Source: Clostridium sp. AM34-11AC (GTDB lineage: Bacteria > Bacillota > Clostridia > Lachnospirales > Lachnospiraceae). From it: a stretch of DNA of 64,000 nucleotides. The stretch is from assembly GCF_003435375.1 (NCBI RefSeq), contig NZ_QWGL01000001.1:248001-312000 (forward strand). Direction: 5' to 3'. The notes under the pieces were generated by a model. The model had not been told where the DNA came from. It worked only from the letters and a program-made list of their open reading frames with translations, and did no database searches. Shown in pieces: positions 41,328 through 49,931 of the stretch (positions are counted from its first letter, which is position 1; every line of letters starts with the position of its first letter). The translations under genes and the position numbers were made by a program.

Positions 41328-42664
41328 TGTAACAGCCCCTCTTTAATCACTTTTGCCATATAGTCGATCTTTTCGTCTGTCATTCCCGGATAAACGCCAA
41401 CCCAGAAGGTGTCACTCATGATCCGGTCCGTATTTTCCAGGGTTCCTACTACGCGGTAGCCCTTTTTCTCTGCTCTCATCTCGTCGAAGCACGGATGCTT
41501 AATGAGGTTTCCGGCAAACAGCATTCTCGTCTGGATGCCTTTGCTCTCGATGTACTGGACGAGTTTATTTCTGTCAGTTCCCTCTTTACATGTGATCAGG
41601 AAGCCGAACCAGCTTGGTCTGGAATTCTCAGCCGGTACCGGAAGGATCAGACGGTCCTCTGTCTCAGCGAGAGCTGCTCTCAGGCGGTCGAAGTTGTGGC
41701 GTCTGCGCTCCACGAAGGTCGGGAATTTCTCGAGCTGGGCACATCCGATGGCTGCCTGGAGGTCTGTGGCTTTCAGGTTATATCCGAAATGGGAATATAC
41801 ATATTTGTGGTCATAGCCAAGCGGAAGCTCACCGTACTGTCTGTCAAAGCGGTGTCCGCAGAGGTTGTCATGTCCGGACGGGCAGACACAGTCACGGCCC
41901 CAGTCGCGGAAGGAACGGATGATCTTGTTTAACAGCGGATTGTCCGTGTAAACGGCTCCGCCCTCACCCATGGTCATGTGGTGCGGCGGATAGAAGCTGG
42001 ATGTTCCGATATCGCCTACGGTTCCGGTGAATTTCTCCTCACCGTTGATGGTGTATCTGGAGCCTAACGCGTCGCAGTTGTCCTCAACGAGCCACAGGTT
42101 ATGTTTCTCACAGAATTCCTTCACTGCCTTTAAATCGAACGGGTTTCCGAGTGTATGGGCGATCATGACTGCCTTTGTCTTATCGGAAAGTGCCGCCTCT
42201 AACTTCGTGACATCGATATTGTACTGCGGGATCGTCACGTCAACGAACACCGGGACAGCGCCATACTGGATCGCTGGAGTTACGGTGGTCGGGAAACCTG
42301 CCGCAACAGTGATGATCTCGTCCCCGCGCTTTACACGGCGCCCGCCGAGAAGCGGGGATGTAAGTGTCATGAATGCGATCAGATTTGCGGAGGAACCGGA
42401 GTTTACGAGGGCGCAGTAGCGCACACGAAGGTACTCCGCGAGTTTTTTCTCGAACTCATCCGTGTAACGTCCGGATGTAAGCCAGAACTCCAGGGAGCTG
42501 TCCACAAGGTTTACCATCTCCCTGCTGTCGTACACACGGGACGCGTACGGAATACGGTCTCCCTCATGGAATTCCTTTTTCTGGTTATGGAATTTATCGG
42601 CATATTCGGCTACGAGGTCAAGGATCTCTTTTCTTGCCTCCGCCTCTGTCTTGTTTTCAAACAT
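41324..42664 (-). CDS. rfbH: CDP-4-keto-6-deoxy-D-glucose-3-dehydrase (E1)
   Basis: A 446-residue aminotransferase-fold enzyme. In place of the PLP lysine it has a histidine (FYPPHHMTMGEGG), the hallmark of this dehydrase, and the cysteine cluster CVCPSGHDNLCGHRF for the iron-sulfur centre. It removes the C3 hydroxyl of CDP-4-keto-6-deoxyglucose with help from a reductase (E3), whose gene is not in the window. It lies directly after rfbG. Confidence 0.93.
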   Translation of the reverse strand: MFENKTEAEARKEILDLVAEYADKFHNQKKEFHEGDRIPYASRVYDSREMVNLVDSSLEFWLTSGRYTDEFEKKLAEYLRVRYCALVNSGSSANLIAFMTLTSPLLGGRRVKRGDEIITVAAGFPTTVTPAIQYGAVPVFVDVTIPQYNIDVTKLEAALSDKTKAVMIAHTLGNPFDLKAVKEFCEKHNLWLVEDNCDALGSRYTINGEEKFTGTVGDIGTSSFYPPHHMTMGEGGAVYTDNPLLNKIIRSFRDWGRDCVCPSGHDNLCGHRFDRQYGELPLGYDHKYVYSHFGYNLKATDLQAAIGCAQLEKFPTFVERRRHNFDRLRAALAETEDRLILPVPAENSRPSWFGFLITCKEGTDRNKLVQYIESKGIQTRMLFAGNLIKHPCFDEMRAEKKGYRVVGTLENTDRIMSDTFWVGVYPGMTDEKIDYMAKVIKEGLLQ

Positions 42665-42805
42665 AACTTTTTCCTTTCCTGATGATACAGCAGACCAATT
42701 TCTGAACTCGTTCCTGCTGTATACAATGTTTCATTTGCCGGGAAGTTTCTGCACGCACCTCCAGGTTTCCTGTCTTTTTCAAATAGTGGACGATTTTCTT
42801 CTGTT

Positions 42806-43864
42806 CTACTGGAACATCTCCTTGATCTGTCTGTCCATGACAGCCACAACATCGCCGTTCTTCTCATACTCCTGGCACCACTCAACGGTGAGTCCGATGG
42901 CTTCCTTCACGCCATAACGCGGATGCCATCCAAATGTGGTCTTCAACTTGGAGCAGTCGAGTTTTAAGAAGTTTGCCTCGTGAGGACCTCCGTCGCTCTT
43001 GTTTTCCCAGGAAAGTCCATTTCCCCAGGCGCTGCAGAACATGTCCACAAGCTCACCCGTGGTCACGCAGTCCTTGTCATCCGGTCCCACGTTGTAGTAT
43101 CCGGCGTATTTTCCGTCCTCATACTGGGCCTTCGCAACCATGAGATATGCCGCTAACGGCTCCAGCACATGCTGGTACGGGCGGGTAGAATGCGGATTGC
43201 GGACAACGATCGGCTTTTTCGCCATCGCCGCGCGGACGCAGTCCGGAACGATACGGTCATTCGCGAAGTCGCCGCCGCCGATGACATTTCCCGCACGGCA
43301 GGTTGAGATCGCGCAGTGCCCGTCCGCAAAGAAGGACTTCCTGTAGCTGTGTGTCACAAGCTCGGAACATGATTTGCTGTTGGAATACGGATCATAGCCG
43401 TCCAGGCGGTCCACCTCGCGGTAGCCGTACTCCCACTCCCTGTTCTCGTAGACCTTATCCGTCGTCACGTTTAAGAAAGACTTCACGCACGGATTCAGGC
43501 GGACACACTCCAAAATATTGACGGTGCCAATGACGTTCGTCTCGTAGGTGTAGACCGGATCCTTATAGGAGTCCCGCACGATAGGCTGTGCCGCCAGATG
43601 TAAGACGATCTCCGGTTTTGTATCCTCGAATACCTGCTTTAAATGGGCGAGGTCCCTGATGTCACCGATGACAGAATTCATCTTACCCTCAAGACCTGCC
43701 ATGTTGAACAGTGCCGGGTCTGTCGGCGGGTTTAAGGAATATCCTGTGACCTCCGCCCCCGCGTTTACAAGGATCCTGGAAAGCCAGGTTCCCTTAAAGC
43801 CGGTATGTCCGGTTACGAGGACCTTCTTTCCTTTATAAAAGCTAAATACTTCTTCCAAATTCAT
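42806..43864 (-). CDS. rfbG: CDP-glucose 4,6-dehydratase
   Basis: A 352-residue short-chain dehydrogenase. The NAD-binding motif is VLVTGHTGFKGTWLSRIL; the catalytic part contains NVTTDKVYENREWEYGYREV and DPYSNSKSCSELVTHSYRKS. It turns CDP-glucose into CDP-4-keto-6-deoxyglucose. Length and motifs fit RfbG closely. It lies between rfbF and rfbH, the standard pathway order. Confidence 0.95.
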   Translation of the reverse strand: MNLEEVFSFYKGKKVLVTGHTGFKGTWLSRILVNAGAEVTGYSLNPPTDPALFNMAGLEGKMNSVIGDIRDLAHLKQVFEDTKPEIVLHLAAQPIVRDSYKDPVYTYETNVIGTVNILECVRLNPCVKSFLNVTTDKVYENREWEYGYREVDRLDGYDPYSNSKSCSELVTHSYRKSFFADGHCAISTCRAGNVIGGGDFANDRIVPDCVRAAMAKKPIVVRNPHSTRPYQHVLEPLAAYLMVAKAQYEDGKYAGYYNVGPDDKDCVTTGELVDMFCSAWGNGLSWENKSDGGPHEANFLKLDCSKLKTTFGWHPRYGVKEAIGLTVEWCQEYEKNGDVVAVMDRQIKEMFQ

Positions 43865-43952
43865 TTTCGTATCTCCATTTACGGATTTTTGCTCTCCGCG
43901 CAGCCGTTTTCTGCGATCCTCACAGCGGCTTCCGAAAAGCAGGCGTGTGAAC

Positions 43953-44726
43953 CTATTCCCAGATCTTCCACGGCGCGTTTCCTGACTGCCACATCGCCTC
44001 TAACTGCTGTTTCTCGCGCTGGGTATCCATGCACTTCCAGAATCCCTCGTGGCGGTATGCCATGAGCTCGCCGTCCTTTGCGAGGTTTCTTAACGGTGCC
44101 TGCTCGAATACGGTGGAATCACCCTCAATGTAGTCGAATACGCCCGGATTTAATACCATGTAACCGCCGTTGATCAGGCTGCCGTCATCGTCATTCTTCT
44201 CGCGGAAGGAATTGATCTTTCCGTTATCCTCGAGGTCGAGGACACCGAAGCGCTGTCCGATATTGACTGCCGTGATGGTTGCGAGCTTTCCATGGCTTCT
44301 GTGGAACTCTTCCAGTGCCTTTAAGTCGATGTTTGCGAGACCGTCGCCGTAGGTCAGCATAAACGGCTCATTTCCCACATACTCTTTGATCCTCTTTACG
44401 CGTCCGCCGGTCATGGTGTTGAGTCCTGTGTCGATCAGAGTCACCTTCCACGGCTCCGCATAGTTGTTGTGGACCTTCATGCTGTTGTTCGCAAGATCGA
44501 AGGTCACATCAGATGTGTGAAGGAAGTAATCCGCAAAGAACTCCTTTACCACATACTGTTTGTATCCCAGACAGATAATAAATTCGTTATACCCGAACTG
44601 GGAATAATATTTCATGATATGCCACATGATCGGCTTCTCACCGATCTCGATCATCGGCTTTGGTTTTAAATGACTCTCCTCGCTGATCCTTGTTCCGAAT
44701 CCTCCTGCCAGGATTACTACTTTCAT
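43953..44726 (-). CDS. rfbF: Glucose-1-phosphate cytidylyltransferase
   Basis: A 257-residue nucleotidyltransferase with MKVVILAGGFGTRISEESHL, PKPMIEIGEKPIMWHIMKYY and FMLTYGDGLANIDL, all typical of RfbF. It makes CDP-glucose. The start at 44726 has GGAGG 7 nt upstream and gives the exact family length; a longer frame to 44840 is rejected. It lies 4 nt after a membrane protein gene. Confidence 0.95.
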   Translation of the reverse strand: MKVVILAGGFGTRISEESHLKPKPMIEIGEKPIMWHIMKYYSQFGYNEFIICLGYKQYVVKEFFADYFLHTSDVTFDLANNSMKVHNNYAEPWKVTLIDTGLNTMTGGRVKRIKEYVGNEPFMLTYGDGLANIDLKALEEFHRSHGKLATITAVNIGQRFGVLDLEDNGKINSFREKNDDDGSLINGGYMVLNPGVFDYIEGDSTVFEQAPLRNLAKDGELMAYRHEGFWKCMDTQREKQQLEAMWQSGNAPWKIWE

Positions 44727-44730
44727 AGGT

Positions 44731-46317
44731 TTACCTCCATATATTCCAACCGTTTTCTTTGAGGACCGTAAGTGCTTCCCGGCATCCCGGTTTGTGATAC
44801 TCCAGCGCGTCCTCCAGTGTTTTGTCTGACTCGTTTTCAAAATTTAATAAGATCTGTTTTACTTCGTCCCGGTTATGTTCTTTCCGGTACTTTCCGAAGC
44901 AGAATTCCTCCGCCGTCGTCATCACGTTTCCGATGAGGAACATGGCGGCGAGGGCGATCGATAATCTCTTTACCAGCTTTGGCAAAGGATCCTTTTCAGT
45001 CCTGCTGATATGCTGTGCCCCTTTCGGCTCTGTGCCTCTGCTTTCCCTGCATTCTTCCTTTTTACAGAATCCGCACTTCGCAGCCAGAGCGAACGTAAGA
45101 AAGATTCCGATCACACCGATCTGATACTGCAGCGCATACCGGGAACTCATCCCATACTTGTCATTCGGCATAAAGATATACCGGCTCACAAGCACCATCA
45201 GGTGGTTCATACCACCGCCTGCCAGGAGCATCAGCGGCAGGATCGTCTGTTTCTCGATCCGGTAATAAAAATTCATCCACAGCGCAAAGAAATACGCAAA
45301 CAGGACGATCACACCGACCGCGCACCAGACCTTCCCCGGAATCCCTGCAAAGCTCCTGTCAATCAATTCTACTCCAAAAACCATGGAAGAAAAAGACTTA
45401 AGAAGAAATTTAATAAAAAATTTCGGATCCTGTCGGAAAGCCGTAAAGAGCGGCACATTTACCGCCCCCGAATACTCGTAAACCGCCTGGGAGTTGCTCC
45501 AGAGGTAAATGAGAAACGGAATGACTGCCACTGCGATCAGGGCGATCACGCGGGCGGTTCCGATTCCGGCAAGATCATCTGAAATTACACCGATCACGCC
45601 AGCGTTTTCCCTGCCTTTGCCCGATACGTTTTTCCTATCCGTGCTGCTTAAATTCTGTCTGTCGGCCTTTGCCTGATATTTTCCAGATAAACTCTTTGCA
45701 ATTACAATATCGCGCACGTAAATAAACAGGTACGCCATCACGATCGTTACCGTGTAGATCGCGCAGTACGGTCCCGCCGCCCCTATGGTGATCACAAACG
45801 GCAGTACAAAGAGAAGTACAAGCTCCGATTTCTTCGCGTTTCGGAATCCCTTTTCGTACACCTGATCCAGCAGGGCATAATTCCAGAAAAACAATCCGAA
45901 TGCCAGGAAATGCGCCCATCCGGTTCCGTTGTACAGCATCTCCCACTTATTAAGGCTGAACATAACGATCATCATCGCCGCGTACCAGACCGGGCAGAGT
46001 TCCTTTTTCCTGCTGTACCGGCCGATGACCAGGGCGGAGAGTCCAAATCCGAGGATGCCCATGATCCGGTCCACAGTGACGCTGTATCCAAAGATCATGA
46101 CATTCAGTCCGCGCTCTAAGAAGTTCACCGGAATTCTTGTGAGCAGATCCGCCACAAAAAACTTATCCGGGTTCCACACGTCCGGCAGATAGGAATTGAT
46201 GAGCCGGATATAATCGGAATACACCATGTCAATGGCGGAGCGCCTGATATATGCCAGATAAAAAATCATCCCCAGAACTGGAAGTCCGATATAGACATAG
46301 CTTTTCTTATTCTTCAT
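44731..46317 (-). CDS. Polytopic membrane protein of the glycan locus
   Basis: A 528-residue protein with about ten membrane helices spread over its length and a hydrophilic stretch near residues 215-250 (rich in K, N, S and G). The start MKNKKSYVYIGLPVLGMIFY is a membrane helix. The outside loop after it holds MVYSDYIRLINSYLPDVWNP, which suggests a GT-C glycosyltransferase or polymerase fold, but no family is recognised. It overlaps the end of the previous gene by 11 nt and is followed by rfbF. Confidence 0.8.
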   Translation of the reverse strand: MKNKKSYVYIGLPVLGMIFYLAYIRRSAIDMVYSDYIRLINSYLPDVWNPDKFFVADLLTRIPVNFLERGLNVMIFGYSVTVDRIMGILGFGLSALVIGRYSRKKELCPVWYAAMMIVMFSLNKWEMLYNGTGWAHFLAFGLFFWNYALLDQVYEKGFRNAKKSELVLLFVLPFVITIGAAGPYCAIYTVTIVMAYLFIYVRDIVIAKSLSGKYQAKADRQNLSSTDRKNVSGKGRENAGVIGVISDDLAGIGTARVIALIAVAVIPFLIYLWSNSQAVYEYSGAVNVPLFTAFRQDPKFFIKFLLKSFSSMVFGVELIDRSFAGIPGKVWCAVGVIVLFAYFFALWMNFYYRIEKQTILPLMLLAGGGMNHLMVLVSRYIFMPNDKYGMSSRYALQYQIGVIGIFLTFALAAKCGFCKKEECRESRGTEPKGAQHISRTEKDPLPKLVKRLSIALAAMFLIGNVMTTAEEFCFGKYRKEHNRDEVKQILLNFENESDKTLEDALEYHKPGCREALTVLKENGWNIWR

Positions 46318-47845
46318 GATCTCCTCCGCCTGCTGCGGTTCTTCCTACGTTATTTCCTGCATGTTCCGCTGCCGGTCTTCTTTTCGGTCTGCGGCGGCGT
46401 CTCGCTGTCGGATCTGCTGCGCCTTCATTCTGTGTCTGCCTTGCTGCAATATTCCCCTGCGTCCGCTTTTCCGCTTCTCCACTCTTCCGCTTCAATTGCG
46501 GTGCTGTGTTCTTCTTTGACTTTTCTGACTTCACTGTCTCTTTCTTATCAGTTCCCGCTGTCCATCCGCCGGTTGGCTGACTGAGTGTCACGATCCTCAT
46601 GGAAGTCTGGGGCTGTACCTGGCGCGGTTGGCGATCTGTCTCTTTCCCATGACACACAGTGCGTTTTTCTGTCGGCTTTACCGTTTTTTCTGTCGGCTCT
46701 GCTATTTTTTCTGTCGGCTTTGCTGCCTTACTCTGCGGTGCAGTCTCGCGAACCATTCCTGCTGCCTCAGCCTGCTCTCTGGCTGCTTTCGCGCGCTTTC
46801 TTCTCTGACGCCTCTTCGCGGAAGAACTCAGCTTCTCCGGCTGGGCATTCTCTGCGGTCTTCTCTACAATCTTTACTTCCCTGCTCTGCTGGGCTTTATT
46901 GACCGCTGTTTTTACTTCTCTCTTCTGCTGAGTTCTCTCCGACGTCTCATTCTTTCCAGCTGCCTTCCCATTGCTGCCGTTCTGCGGCTTTCTCAATGTC
47001 TGCTTATTCTCAGTGCTTTTCTGTTCCGCCGTTTTCTTTCCCTCGGTCTTCTGAACCACTCTCTGATTGCCGCTTACCTTTGCGTCCTGCCTCGCGTTCC
47101 CGCCACTGGTCTGCTTTCCGCCTTCACGCTTCCGGGCATGTCCCTGTCCGCTGTTCTTCGCCTGGCTTTTTCCTGCCTGACTCTGTCCTCCACTCTTTGA
47201 CTGCCCCTGTCCGCGTCCTTTCATCTGTGCCACGGACGTCTTCTTCACGCTCGCCCCATGGCACCCCGTCTGGCTCTTTTTAACCGCCGGTCCTCTCTGT
47301 TTCCGCCGGTTTGCGTGGTGGTCAGCGACGATCCGCAGAACATCTTCCATATAATTGTACTGATTCCAGGCATCTTCCTTAGAAACATAGTTCTCATGAA
47401 CCGCCTTGTTTCCGATCACGCGGATCTCGTTCAATTCCCACTTTCCGACCCGGTCCAGATACCCATTCTCGTCGAGCCACCATCCAAACTGCTGGAATGT
47501 CATGACTCTCTGACGCTTTCTCCCGTTCATCCGGTAAGTTTCGCGCTGTCCTCTTCCATCCGGACCGCTCTTGGCGTTCGCCATCGCCTGGGCAGAATTG
47601 TCGAGCTCGATCCCATTAAATTCCGCCACCAGCTTCAGAAACAGTTCCAGATTCTGGCGGCCCTTTACCATAGCCGCATTATACTCCCCGCGCCGCAGCC
47701 ATTGCTTTTCCTTCTTGAGTTCCCGCTTTACGGGAGCAAGATGGGCAGTCATGTCCCTCTTCCTCAGGAAATACCCGAGTACAAGGAACAGGACCACAGC
47801 AACGGCAAAGCCCGCGCACATTGGAGCCCACTGCTGTCCATTCAT
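46307..47845 (-). CDS. Membrane-anchored DUF4145-like protein with long basic tail
   Basis: A 512-residue protein. Residues about 10-28 are a membrane helix. Residues about 45-165 look like a DUF4145/HEPN-type helical domain: AAMVKGRQNLELFLKLVAEF, MTFQQFGWWLDENGYLDRVG, NEIRVIGNKAVHENYVSKED. Residues 175-512 form a very basic low-complexity tail rich in K, Q, T, R and A. Function is unknown. It sits inside the glycan operon between two membrane protein genes and overlaps the next start. The tail might bind acidic polymer or RNA; this is speculation. AAGGAG precedes the ATG. Confidence 0.75.
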   Translation of the reverse strand: MNGQQWAPMCAGFAVAVVLFLVLGYFLRKRDMTAHLAPVKRELKKEKQWLRRGEYNAAMVKGRQNLELFLKLVAEFNGIELDNSAQAMANAKSGPDGRGQRETYRMNGRKRQRVMTFQQFGWWLDENGYLDRVGKWELNEIRVIGNKAVHENYVSKEDAWNQYNYMEDVLRIVADHHANRRKQRGPAVKKSQTGCHGASVKKTSVAQMKGRGQGQSKSGGQSQAGKSQAKNSGQGHARKREGGKQTSGGNARQDAKVSGNQRVVQKTEGKKTAEQKSTENKQTLRKPQNGSNGKAAGKNETSERTQQKREVKTAVNKAQQSREVKIVEKTAENAQPEKLSSSAKRRQRRKRAKAAREQAEAAGMVRETAPQSKAAKPTEKIAEPTEKTVKPTEKRTVCHGKETDRQPRQVQPQTSMRIVTLSQPTGGWTAGTDKKETVKSEKSKKNTAPQLKRKSGEAEKRTQGNIAARQTQNEGAADPTARRRRRPKRRPAAEHAGNNVGRTAAGGGDHEE

Positions 47846-47926
47846 TCTTCTGATTCTCCTTTTTTACTGTCGCAGCCTTCTCCTGCTGCCCTTTTGCAGA
47901 AAATTTCATTCCTGCGTTTTCCCGTT

Positions 47927-47950
47927 GGTCCGCAAAAATTTCTGCGGACC
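47927..47950. other. Intra-operon hairpin
   Basis: Perfect 8-bp inverted repeat GGTCCGCA (47927-47934) and TGCGGACC (47943-47950) in the 113-nt gap between two membrane/DUF4145 genes. No U-run follows on the minus strand, so it is more likely an RNA processing or stability element than a terminator. Confidence 0.45.
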
Positions 47951-47958
47951 TGCCTCTT

Positions 47959-49920
47959 TTACTGGTCTACCACCTTCACGACCATCGCCAGATTTTCCTC
48001 CCCGCGGTGTTCCTTCGCCCCTTTCACATAGAAGTTGCAGGAAAATTCCACGGTAAATCTCTGATACGGCGCAGCCGGGATCTCGTAGTACATCGTGTTG
48101 TCCGTAAATACAAGATCAGCCATCTGCCGTCCGTTCACCTTGATCTTACAGGTCTCACCGCCTGTAAGCCTGCCCGGGTAGTAGCACTTTAAGGTCAGCT
48201 TGCTGCTCTCACCGTTTGTCAGAACGATCTTCGCGTGCTCATCGATCCATCCGTCCGAATAGCTGCCGAAAGGCGTGTCGAACCTCTGCCTCTTCACGAT
48301 CTCCGTCACATCGTTGTATGCGTTGTGCTCCGGATCCTCACACAGGATCACCATGTCATCCGTGATCTCTTTGAGATCCATGTCACTGTCGATAAACTGG
48401 AGCTTCGGAACATTTGTTTTATCTTTTGCATATACTTTCAGGAATGTTTCAGCATTAAAATCACTGATCTCAAAATCCTTCCCGATGATGTAGATCTCCT
48501 TGTCGAAGATATCGTCCCCGTATGTTCCGTATGTCTTCTCCGCCAGGGAATTATACTGGCTCTGGGGCGCCCACAGATACAGGTTGTCCCAGTTGTCCCG
48601 GTAATATGTCTCCACCGGGAAGATCAGGCAGCCGTACAACAGCACCAGGATCCCCGCCTTCCCCATCACCCGTGACAGGTAGGCAAAGAACAGAAGCGCC
48701 GCCGCATAGGCCACATAGACCCAGCGCATCTCCACACGGATCGTCACGCTGGAGCTGCCGATGCAGAGTGTGATAAACACAAGGAACAGCACCGCGTTCT
48801 TTAAATGGCAGACGATCTCATCCCGCGCCCGGATCATACCGATCACAGCCGCCAGAACGCCGACACCCAGAATTGCCTCCGCCGCCAGGATTAGATTTTT
48901 GATTCTATCCGGGCTGTCCGCAAACGGTTCGATACAGAGGTGGAGCGGTCCGGAGTTTCTCCCAAACACGAGTCCCACCTGGTTCAGTGCCTGTCCAATG
49001 GCGTCCGTGAACTTAAAAGTATCTGCCACGTCAGTTCCGCCGGTTCCCGCCGGTGAAAGCGTTCCGATAGTGTAAAGGCGGATCATCTGGATCGCGCCGA
49101 ACACGAAAAGCGTGATCACGAAAAGCAGGAACTTCGGGAGATGGAAACCAACCTTCTCCTCAGCCGCTGCTGTGCGGGCCGCCGCCTCTTTTTTATTCTG
49201 CGCCCCGCGGCTCTGTCCTCTTCTTCGGCTTCGTCTCGGCTCCGCGGCGCGGTTCGGTTCACTATTTCTCCCTGTCTCCGCTGTCACAGTCTCCGGCGCC
49301 AGTCCCTTTCCAAATCCGAAGACCACTGCCAGAAGCAATAACGGAAGAAGCGCCATATACCGTTCATGAATGAAGCTGACCACGAAATACAGGAGGTTTG
49401 CCATGAGAAAGACCCCTGTTTTTTTCTCATTCACATACCGGTACAGAAACCACAGTATCCCCAGCGCTGCCCAGAGCGCCAAACTCTCCATCAGACCGTA
49501 AAACTGACCGATCTGATAATATGCCATTCTGGATGACAGGTAGAGAAGCCCCACAGCGAAGCTTATGATCCTTCGCCCGTCGCTGAATGACACCGCCATC
49601 CTGTAAATGCTGTATGCGATTCCCGCGTTCAGGATGATGTTGAATGGAACCATCCATTCCACATGTCCCCCGATGAAGAAAAGCTCCAGCCAGGACGCCA
49701 GATAAAACAGGAAGCGGAAGCGGCTGCTGCCCATTGGGAATACATACTCCGTAAATGACTGGTTCCCGTAGCAGGACCAGAGATACAGGTCATCCATGTA
49801 AAGTCCCTTTAATTCCACTCCCCGGTTGATCCAAAATCCAAATCCCAGAAAGATTGCAAAGATCAGAAGCTCCGGGCTCCATCTCTTCCACGCTTCCAGG
49901 ATCTTCTCCTGTAAATTCAT
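47959..49920 (-). CDS. Polytopic membrane protein with extracellular beta-rich end, GT-C-like
   Basis: A 653-residue protein. About eleven membrane helices cover residues 18-445. The first outside loop has VELKGLYMDDLYLWSCYG, with an acidic pair placed like the catalytic Asp residues of GT-C glycosyltransferases. A charged loop near 215-245 is rich in R, E and A. The last 200 residues are soluble and beta-rich (SSKLTLKCYYPGRLTGGETC, IKVNGRQMADLVFTDN), possibly carbohydrate-binding. No named family is certain. It is 11 nt from the next large membrane gene, in the same operon. Confidence 0.8.
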   Translation of the reverse strand: MNLQEKILEAWKRWSPELLIFAIFLGFGFWINRGVELKGLYMDDLYLWSCYGNQSFTEYVFPMGSSRFRFLFYLASWLELFFIGGHVEWMVPFNIILNAGIAYSIYRMAVSFSDGRRIISFAVGLLYLSSRMAYYQIGQFYGLMESLALWAALGILWFLYRYVNEKKTGVFLMANLLYFVVSFIHERYMALLPLLLLAVVFGFGKGLAPETVTAETGRNSEPNRAAEPRRSRRRGQSRGAQNKKEAAARTAAAEEKVGFHLPKFLLFVITLFVFGAIQMIRLYTIGTLSPAGTGGTDVADTFKFTDAIGQALNQVGLVFGRNSGPLHLCIEPFADSPDRIKNLILAAEAILGVGVLAAVIGMIRARDEIVCHLKNAVLFLVFITLCIGSSSVTIRVEMRWVYVAYAAALLFFAYLSRVMGKAGILVLLYGCLIFPVETYYRDNWDNLYLWAPQSQYNSLAEKTYGTYGDDIFDKEIYIIGKDFEISDFNAETFLKVYAKDKTNVPKLQFIDSDMDLKEITDDMVILCEDPEHNAYNDVTEIVKRQRFDTPFGSYSDGWIDEHAKIVLTNGESSKLTLKCYYPGRLTGGETCKIKVNGRQMADLVFTDNTMYYEIPAAPYQRFTVEFSCNFYVKGAKEHRGEENLAMVVKVVDQ

Positions 49921-49931
49921 GTCTTATCCCC

